A stretch of DNA of 64,000 nt from Halicephalobus mephisto (taxonomy: Eukaryota > Nematoda > Chromadorea > Rhabditida > Panagrolaimidae), in contig SWDT01000225.1 in the NCBI GenBank assembly GCA_009193035.1, forward strand, positions 34,426-98,425, in the 5' to 3' direction. The position numbers and the translations under genes were made by a program. Within the stretch, counting starts at the first letter, position 1, and every line of letters begins with the position of its first letter. Below, piece by piece: positions 36,101-45,100 of this stretch. A model generated the notes under the pieces. That model saw only the letters and a list, made by a program, of their open reading frames with translations, searched no databases and had not been told where the DNA came from.

Positions 36101-39100
36101 TAAATCTTCGTCGTTCAAAAATATTAATTTTTGCGAAAAATAAAAATTTTAATTTTTTAGAATCAACAAATTTTTTAAATTTCATAATTACAGTATCCGA
36201 AAAAAGTTGCAGAAAACCGAAATTTTTGCATTTTTTAAATTTCATAAAAATACAAATATGAAATTTCAAATTTTTTGGTCTCGACTGGAAAATTCCGAAA
36301 AATTCGTGGTGAGACGATTTTTTAAAATTTAATAAAAAATTTTTTTATTAATGATCTCAGATTGTAGTGCATATTTTTGAGATTTTAGAAGTATTTAAAA
36401 ATAAAATTTTGCTATTTTTAATCCTGACTGGAAAGTTTGAGAAATTCGTGGTGAGACAATTTTCCTTATTTTTACAGTAAGAATTCCCCATTTTCACGAT
36501 GATATCAAAATGTGATTCATATTTTTAAAATTTTAAAAGTAAAAATAAAATTTTACTATTTTTAGTCCTGACTGGAAAGTTTCGAAAATTCGTGGTGAGA
36601 CGATTTTTCAACTTTTACAGTAAGAATTCCTCATTTTCACGATGATATCAAAATTTGATTCATATTTTTAAAATTTTACTATTTTTAGTCCTGACTGGAA
36701 AGTTCTGAAAATTCGTGGTGAGACAATTTTCCTTATTTTTACAGTAAGAATTCCTCATTTTCACGATGATATCAAAATGTGATTCATATTTTTTAAATTT
36801 TAGAAGTAAAAATAAAATTTTGCTATTTTTAGTCCTGACTGGAAAGTTTCGAAAATTCGTGGTGAGACAATTTTTCAACTTTTACAGTAAGAATTCCTCA
36901 TTTTCACAATGATCTCAGATTGTAGTGGATACGTCTGGGATTTTAGAAGTATGTAAACATTGGGTTTTGTGCAATTTTCGACGTTTCCAAAATTCGCATG
37001 GGAATATTTTCCAATTTTTTTCCTGCACGTTTTCAGCAGTCATACACCTGTCGTCAGCACTTATTGGGTGATTGTAAAAATTTCAAAAATTACGTAAACA
37101 AGAAGTTTCATAATTTTTCATCTCAATTAAAAATTCCAAAAATCTTTATTAAGGCAATTTTTGGAGTTTTTGCGACATTTCCGTTTTGCTACAGTACGAA
37201 CCACGATTTACTAAACATTTTTGGAATCTGTCAGAAATCTGCAATAAATTTCGCAAATTTGGGTCCCAAGTGGAAAATTTTAAAATTCACATTGAGACCA
37301 ACTTTCGGGATCCTGAGTGGAAAATTTTCTTCAAGATCACTTTTTTGGTCCCAAGTGGAAAATTTTCAAATTCTTTTCAAGATCATTTTTTTGGTCTTGA
37401 GTGGAAAATTCTTCTCAAGAACATTTTTTTGGTCCCAAGTGGAAAATTTTCAAATTCTTTTCAAGATCATTTTTTTGGTCCTGAGTGGAAAATTCGTGTT
37501 GGGAGTGTTTTTGGGGATTTTATTTAAAAAATTCAAATTCTCGGAATTCGCGATGAAAAAACTAAATCGTACATGTTTCTGTTTTTCGGCAACAGTGCGA
37601 TTCTGATGAATACAAGGATTACCTGAGGGCCTGAGTAATCTAGGAGATTACGAAAGAGATTAAGTGCTTATCTTTTGTCCGGATTAATCACATTGAAGAT
37701 TACTTACTTTCCAAGATGCTGTAGTTGATCTAAATTCTGGATAGGGGTTCTACCGTAAGGAGTATGAAGCCGTCTGACCCCGAACGGCATGGGGATGGAC
37801 ACGTTCAAGTCGTCCAGCAAAGAGTCCATGTTGCGGTAACGAGCCTTGGACACTGGTACCCGGAGACCCTGAAATTCATAATTAAAGAAAAATTAAAAAC
37901 GATTATTCAAAAAAGTGAAATTCGATATATGAAATGAACGAAGTGAATCATCCATCCCCTGAGGCACATTGGAGAAATCCAAAACGGGGCAAATTGGATT
38001 GATTTTTTATAAAATTGCTCAAGAATCGAAAAATATTTGTTAAAATACTTGCTAATGGATTTTAGAAAATGGATTTTAAAAATTCATATATGAAGTTTTA
38101 ATTTTTAGGATTCTGCATATTTTAATTTTACATGATAAAAAATCTTTAAAAAATCCATCAACTTCTTAGTTTAAAATTATTTAAATTCAAAACTATATAG
38201 AAAATTAATAAACAATTGTTAAAATTTAGATTTTTAAAAATTCATATATGAAATTTAAAATTTTAGGATTCTGCATATTTTAAATTTACATGATAAAAAA
38301 TCTTCAAAAAATTCATCAACTTTTTAATCTAAAATTATATAAAATTGATAAATAAGTTCTAAAATTTACATTTTAAAAAATTCATATATGAAATTTAAAT
38401 TTTTAAAATTTTATGTTTCGATTTTATTTGATAAAAAATCCTTAAATTCAAAATTAAATAAAAAATTGATAAGTTTTAAAATTTCAAAAATTGAGAAATG
38501 AAAAGTCTAAGTTTTTAGGATTTTGTATTTCAACTTTACTTCGTCAGAAAAGATTTAAGAAATACATGAGGTAGAAGTCACAAATACTCATCTGATGAGT
38601 CAATAAACAACCTAACAAAAAAAAGAAAATCCGCATAATAGGACAAAACGTAATCATTTTTTAAAAAAAAGCCAGACTTTCACTAAACTAATTTAATTAC
38701 TCTACTTCGAATTGGTGTTCCCTTACTTACCTAAGGCAAGTTTCGTTGCAAAATGCGTTATTGAAAAGTAACTTTTCCGAAGTCACTTGCTGCGTGGAAC
38801 TGACGTCGGAACTCACCAGTCAGGAGCCGAACTCCTGTCTGGAAAACAACAGTCGTCCGCGCTGACCACTAAACCAACAAACAACTCGGCGCAAGACATA
38901 AAAAAACCAGACTAATTATCTTCAAAAATGGCGAAGGTAATTTTTTTTCGTAAAAAAAGTATTGGTTCTAAAGATTACCCGTCTCAACAGTAACGACAAC
39001 TTGAATGAGCCTTCTGTTGCTGAGCGACATTTGAAAACAACTGAACCTTCTTTAGGGGGTAATTTCCCGGATTTAAAATATTACGGGATTGTGGAAATCC

Positions 39101-42100
39101 AAGTAACCAAGACAGCTACAGTAAAATAGGAAATTGTAATTACCTTTCAGAAATATACTTGGGGAAAATTAAGCATTATAATTATTAAATTGCGACTCCA
39201 ATGAGGCATCTAGAATTGTAAAAAAGTAAAAATTTTAAAAATTCGTTTTGAAATAATTTTATAAAAAATTTCAATTTTTATAAAAAAAATATTTTAAATT
39301 TTTATTTTTATAAAAAAAATATTTTAAATTTTTATTTTTATAAAAAAAATATTTTAAATTTTTATTTTTATAAAAAAAATAATATTTTTAAATATTTTAA
39401 TTTTTTGAAGTTTCTAGAAACTTCCAGAATTTAAAAAAGTTTTCTAGAATCTTCCAAAATCACATAGAAACTTTTAAAGTGCTCCAAAATTGAAGAATAT
39501 TTTAGAACTTTCTAGAATCTAAGAATTCTTTTGGAATCTTTGAAAATTTACAAAAAATTTTCTGAAATTTCTCGTGATTTAAGAGATTTTATAGAATCTT
39601 CCAGAATCACATGGAAGCTCTTTGAACTTTCCAGAATCTAGGAAGAATTTTTTTAGGATCTTCCAAATTTAAAAAGAGACTTTCTGAAATCTTCCAGAAT
39701 CAAGTTTAAACTTCTGAAATTTTCCAGAATCAAGTTTAAACTTCTAAAATCCCCCAGAATCAAGTTTAAATTTCTGAAATCTCCCAGAATCCAAGAAGGG
39801 TCTTCAAAAAACATCTTTAAATTCAAATTTTAAAAGATTTTAGAAATTTCCAAAAATCCATTTCGAGAGAATCTAATAAAAGTTAAATATTTTTAATTTC
39901 TATAATAACTATAAAGCTTAAGAATCTAATAAAAATAAAAATTAAATGTCTAAAAATAAAAATTTTCGATGACAATTTGCAAAACTATCAAAACTTTTAT
40001 AAAAATAAAAATCTTTAAAAAATTTTAAATTTAAATATTTTTGAAAATTTGTAACAATTTAGAAAAAAAAATTATTTTTAAAAATTTCTTTAAAAAATTG
40101 AAATTTTTCGAAATTTTTAAATTTCTAAAATCCTTTATTTTTAAAAATTGAAATTTTTCGAAATTCAAAAAATTTTAAAATTTCTTTAAAAAGTTGAAAT
40201 TTTTCGAAATTTTAAATTTTTTTATTTTTAAAAATTCGTAACGAGATAATTTAGTAAAAAACGGTGATTTCTAATTTCTATAATAATTGAATTTTAAAAA
40301 AGTGACAAATTTATTTTTTTAGAAAAAGCGGTTGAGAAAAACGAATTTTGCCTGAGGCTACTTGGTGCCGCGAATGACTTCTAAATCAAGTTTGGACTTT
40401 TTGGTACTTGGAAAAGCCTAATAGGGGATTGCTGAAAATTAGAATAAAGCTAAATCGAAAGTACGTTTTTTCATTTGACTCTGCGACTATGCCCCTGGCG
40501 GAAGTTGTTCTTTTTTGACTCGTACTCATTTTAAAATTTTTAAAAACTAATTTTCTTAATTTAAAAATAACAGTCATTTGAGATACAAGATAAATTAAAC
40601 TAAAAAAGTAAAAATTATAAAAGTGTTTTTTAAGTATTTATTTTGTATGATTTTCCTTAATTTCGAAATCCTTAAAAACTAATTTTCTTAATTTAAAAAT
40701 AACAGTCATTTGAGATACAAGATAAATTAAGGTAAAAAAGTAAAAATGATAAAAGTGTTTTTTAAATATTTATTTTGTATGATTTTCATCAATTTTAAAA
40801 TTCTTAAAAACTAATTTTTTAAATTTAAAAATAACAGTCATTTCAGATACGAGATAAATTAAGCTGAAAAAGTAAAAATTATAAAAATGTTTTTTAAATA
40901 TTTATTTTGTTCGATTTTCATCAATTTCGGAATTCTTTTTTAAAATTAATTTTTTTAATTTAAAAATAATAGTCATTTCAGATACAAGATAAATTAAGCT
41001 GAAAAAGTAAAAATTATAAAAATGTTTTTGAAGTATTTATTTTGTTCGATTTTCTTTAATTTCGAAATTCTTAAAAATTAATTTTTTTTAATAAATGAAA
41101 TATTACATTAATTTGATTTTTAAAAAACATTAATATAAAAACAAAAAACTAAATGTTTCAGACAAAACAACTTCTCTACAGTCAGTTTTTTGATTACTTG
41201 ATCGGTATCTTAGGAAGTATTCCAATTCCTCAGAAAATTAATATAAAAACAAAAAAATTTTACAAAATCAAAAAACTAAATGTTTCAGAAAAAACAACTT
41301 CTCTACAGTCGGTTTTTTGGTTACTTGATCGGTATCTTAGGAAGTATTACAATTCCTCAGAAAGTTAATATAAAAATAAATTTTAAAATCTTACAAGATC
41401 AAAAAACTAAATGCCTCAGGGAAAGCAACTTCTCTATAAACTTCTTAGTTGTGAACAAAAGGGAACTTACGGTAAAGTAGTGGTCGCCTTCTTTGTAGAA
41501 GAAAACAGTTTTGGCAGAATACGGTCTTGTGAAAGACCTGTGGCTTGTGTCGTAGGTCTTGATCATGCCGTTTATGGGATTCGGGATATTTGGAAGTTCG
41601 AAAATGTTTATCCTGTTTTGAGGACGATTGGTTGCCAGAGGCACTGGGGAACTGCCCATTCGAGAACTCGAAACCTGTAACAACATTTGTCAGAATTTTT
41701 CAAATAACTTGTTCCAAATTTTATTAAAAAATTAATAACCAAGTTTATATTTAAAAATGAATTTAGAGTTTTTCGTGGTGAGAGTTATTTTTGAATTTCA
41801 TCTTCAAAAAAAATAAAAATTAAGAAATTAATGATCCAAAAACGAAGACTACTTGAAAATTAATAACTAAGTTTGTATTTAAAAATGAAATTACAGTTTT
41901 TCGTGGTGAGAGTTATTTTTGAATCTCATCTTCAAAAAAAAAATAAAAATTAAGAAATTAACGGTCTCACAACGATGACTACTTGGAAATTAATAACTAA
42001 GTTTATATTTAAAAATGAATTTAGAGTTTTTCGTGGTGAGACCCATTTTTGAATTTCATCTTCAAAAAAATAAAAATTAAGAAATTAACGGTCTCACAAC

Positions 42101-45100
42101 GATGACTACTTGGAAATTAATAACTGTCTGTAATCAAAAATGAAATTAAATATCTTTTATGTTCAGACAGTTTATTGAAATTTGCTCCTAGAAAATAAAA
42201 AATAAAAAACCCTTGGTCTCGAAGTGAATAATGTTTAAAGAATTAGTAACTTAGTTTTTAGTCAATCATTGTTCGTTCCAGAACCAGTATTTAAAAATAT
42301 ATTTAAAACTTTTCAAAATTAAAAATTTTAAAAGTTAAAAATCGAAAATTTTAAAAGTTAAAAATAAAAAATTTAAAAAGTTAAAAATCGAAAATTTAAA
42401 AAGTTAAAAATCGAAAATTTTAAAAGTGGAAAATAAAAAATTTTAAAAGTTAAAAATAAAAAATTTTATAAGTTAAAAATCCTGGTCCCGGGACGAATAA
42501 TGTTTAAAGGATCAATAACGAAAATCTTACTCAAAAATCAATCGTTTCAGGACCATCACTGGAAGTATATCTTCGAGATTAGAGAAATTGGAAAGAAATC
42601 TTTAGTCCTAAAACGAATGAAATTTTGCCAACTTTTGACCCACAACTCCTGTTATTGATCCTTTAAATTAAATTAAATTAATTTTTTTTTTCAGAAATGT
42701 GTGACTTTCGAAATTAACCGATTTTTAATATATAAAATTTCCAAGGTTACAGTAATCAAAAAAATCAAAAAGTAAATTTTTATTAAAAAATTAGTTTTTT
42801 TAATTCAAAAAAAATTTTTAAATTTAAAAATTTTATAAATTTTTTAAAATTTCAGAAATATACCCGGAAGTAAGAAAGTATTAAATAATAAAACTAAGAA
42901 GCCAAAAATGATCTTAATAGAATCCATAAAAGTGAATTTTTAGTTTTAAAAGAAAAAAATTAAGATTTTCCAGAAAACGTAAATATTTTTTAAATCAGAA
43001 AATTAAAAAAATATGTTTTTAAAAAAAATAAATTTAAAAAAAATTATTTTTAAAAATTAAATTCAAAAAAATACTTTTTTTAAATCAGAAAATTAAAAAA
43101 ATATGTTTTTAAAAAAAATAAATTTAAAAAAAATTACTTAAAAAAATAAATTAAAAAAAGTACTTTTTTTAAATCAGAAAATTAAAAAAATATGTTTTTA
43201 AAAAAAATAAATTTAAAAAAATATGTTTTTTAAAAAAAATAAATTTAAAAAAAATTACTTAAAAAAATAAATTTAAAAAAATACTTTTTTTAAATCAGAA
43301 AATTAAAAAAATATGTTTTTAAAAAAAATAAATTTAAAAAAAATTATTTTTGAAAAAATTTAAAAATATTTAAAAAAATTATTTTAGTCGAAGTAGATTT
43401 TTTAAATCCGCTAGATATGAATCAGAAGTTCCAGAAGACATTCAGAATCCTTAATCAAAGTTTTCCGAGTTTTTTGGAAGCTGGATAATCCACGAAATCC
43501 GCAAATCTTTGTTTTCGTTTTTTGGACGTTTCTCATCGTTTCTTACGAAATAGGAATTCTATGACCGTAATCAGTCCTCAAAATACATTTAATTTTAAAA
43601 AATAAAAAAACCAATTTTTAAAAAAGCATTTTTTGTGTAAAATTTTACATTTTTATTGTTCGAAAAGTAAAAATGTTTAATTTTAAAAATAAAAAAACCA
43701 ATTTTTAAAAAATATTTTTTATGTAAAATTTTACATTTTTATTGTTCGAAAAGTAAAAATGTTTAATTATAAAAAATTATTTAAAAAATTAAAAAACGAA
43801 TTTAAAAAAAAATATTTTTTGTGTAAAATTTCGTATATTTTATATAATTCTGTAATTCCAGAAAAATAAATATATATTTAATTTTTGAAAAGTTATTTAA
43901 AAAGTGAAAATTAAATTTTTAAAAATTAAAAATTAAAAAATAAAAAAAAACGAATTTTTTTAATGTTTGACATTTACAGTCCTGCATTTTTATATAATTT
44001 CGTAATTGTAGAAAAGTTATAAGATACCTAATTACGATGGAATGTTTAAAAATTGTAAAATTGTAAAATTTAAATTTTAAATTTTTAATTTTTAATTAAA
44101 AAAATTTTTTTTGGGTTTTTTAATATTTAAGATTTGTAATTTTGTACTTTCGTGTAATTTTCGTATTCCGGAAGAGCAGAAATACGCTTAACTACGAAAA
44201 CGAATTAGTAAAGTGAACAAACTTTAAGTAAAAAATTAGCTATTCGAAAAGTTCTAAAAAAGTAAGCCAATTCACACGGGTTCTTCCGGTATTTTACATA
44301 TGAACTTTTATATTTTCACATTATTTCCTCATTAAAAAAGTAAAAACTCACTTAATTACTAAAAAAACTAAAATTAAAAAAATTAAAAGAGAAAATCGAA
44401 GAATCCTAAAATTGTTGCTCGAGATCTTCCCTTCTCGTACTTTTTACATTTCATATATTAATTTTTATATTTTCACACTATTTTCCTATTAAAAAAAGTA
44501 AAAACTCACTTAATTATTAAAAATAATGAAATTAAAGAAGTTAAAAGAGAAAATCGAAGAATCCTAAAATTGTTGCTAGAGATCTTCCCTTCTCGTATTT
44601 TTTACATTTCATATATGAACTTTTATATTTTCACACTATTTTCCTATTAAAAAAGTAAAAACTCACTTAATTACTAAAAAAACTGAAATTAAAGAAGTTA
44701 AAAGGGAAAATCGAAGAATCCTAAAATTGTTGCTCGAGATCTTCCCTTCTCGTATTTTTTACATTTCATATATAAAATTCTTAATTTTCTCATCCTAAAA
44801 CAATAAAAACTCACTTAATTATTAAAAATACTAAAATTAAAGAAATTCTCGTAAAAATGAACGGCTTGAAATTTTAGGACAGGAAACTAATGAACAAAGA
44901 AAATTTTTCCGCTTTGTCGATATACAATATGTGAAATTCCGTACTTAGACTTACTCCACTTCCATCACAAGACTGTCGAGGAAAAATGGAAGTTTTCAAT
45001 AGACCTTCAATAAAGTACAAAGTAAACTTTGGTTTGTTTCGAAAACAAAATTACTGAGTACTAAGATAGAAAAACGATAAAATATAATAACCTTTACTGG

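Noticed and set aside
36998..37606. A 202-codon + frame
   Set aside because: It crosses a tandem array inside the doublecortin-PLAT intron; the residues are repeat-derived and no domain is visible.
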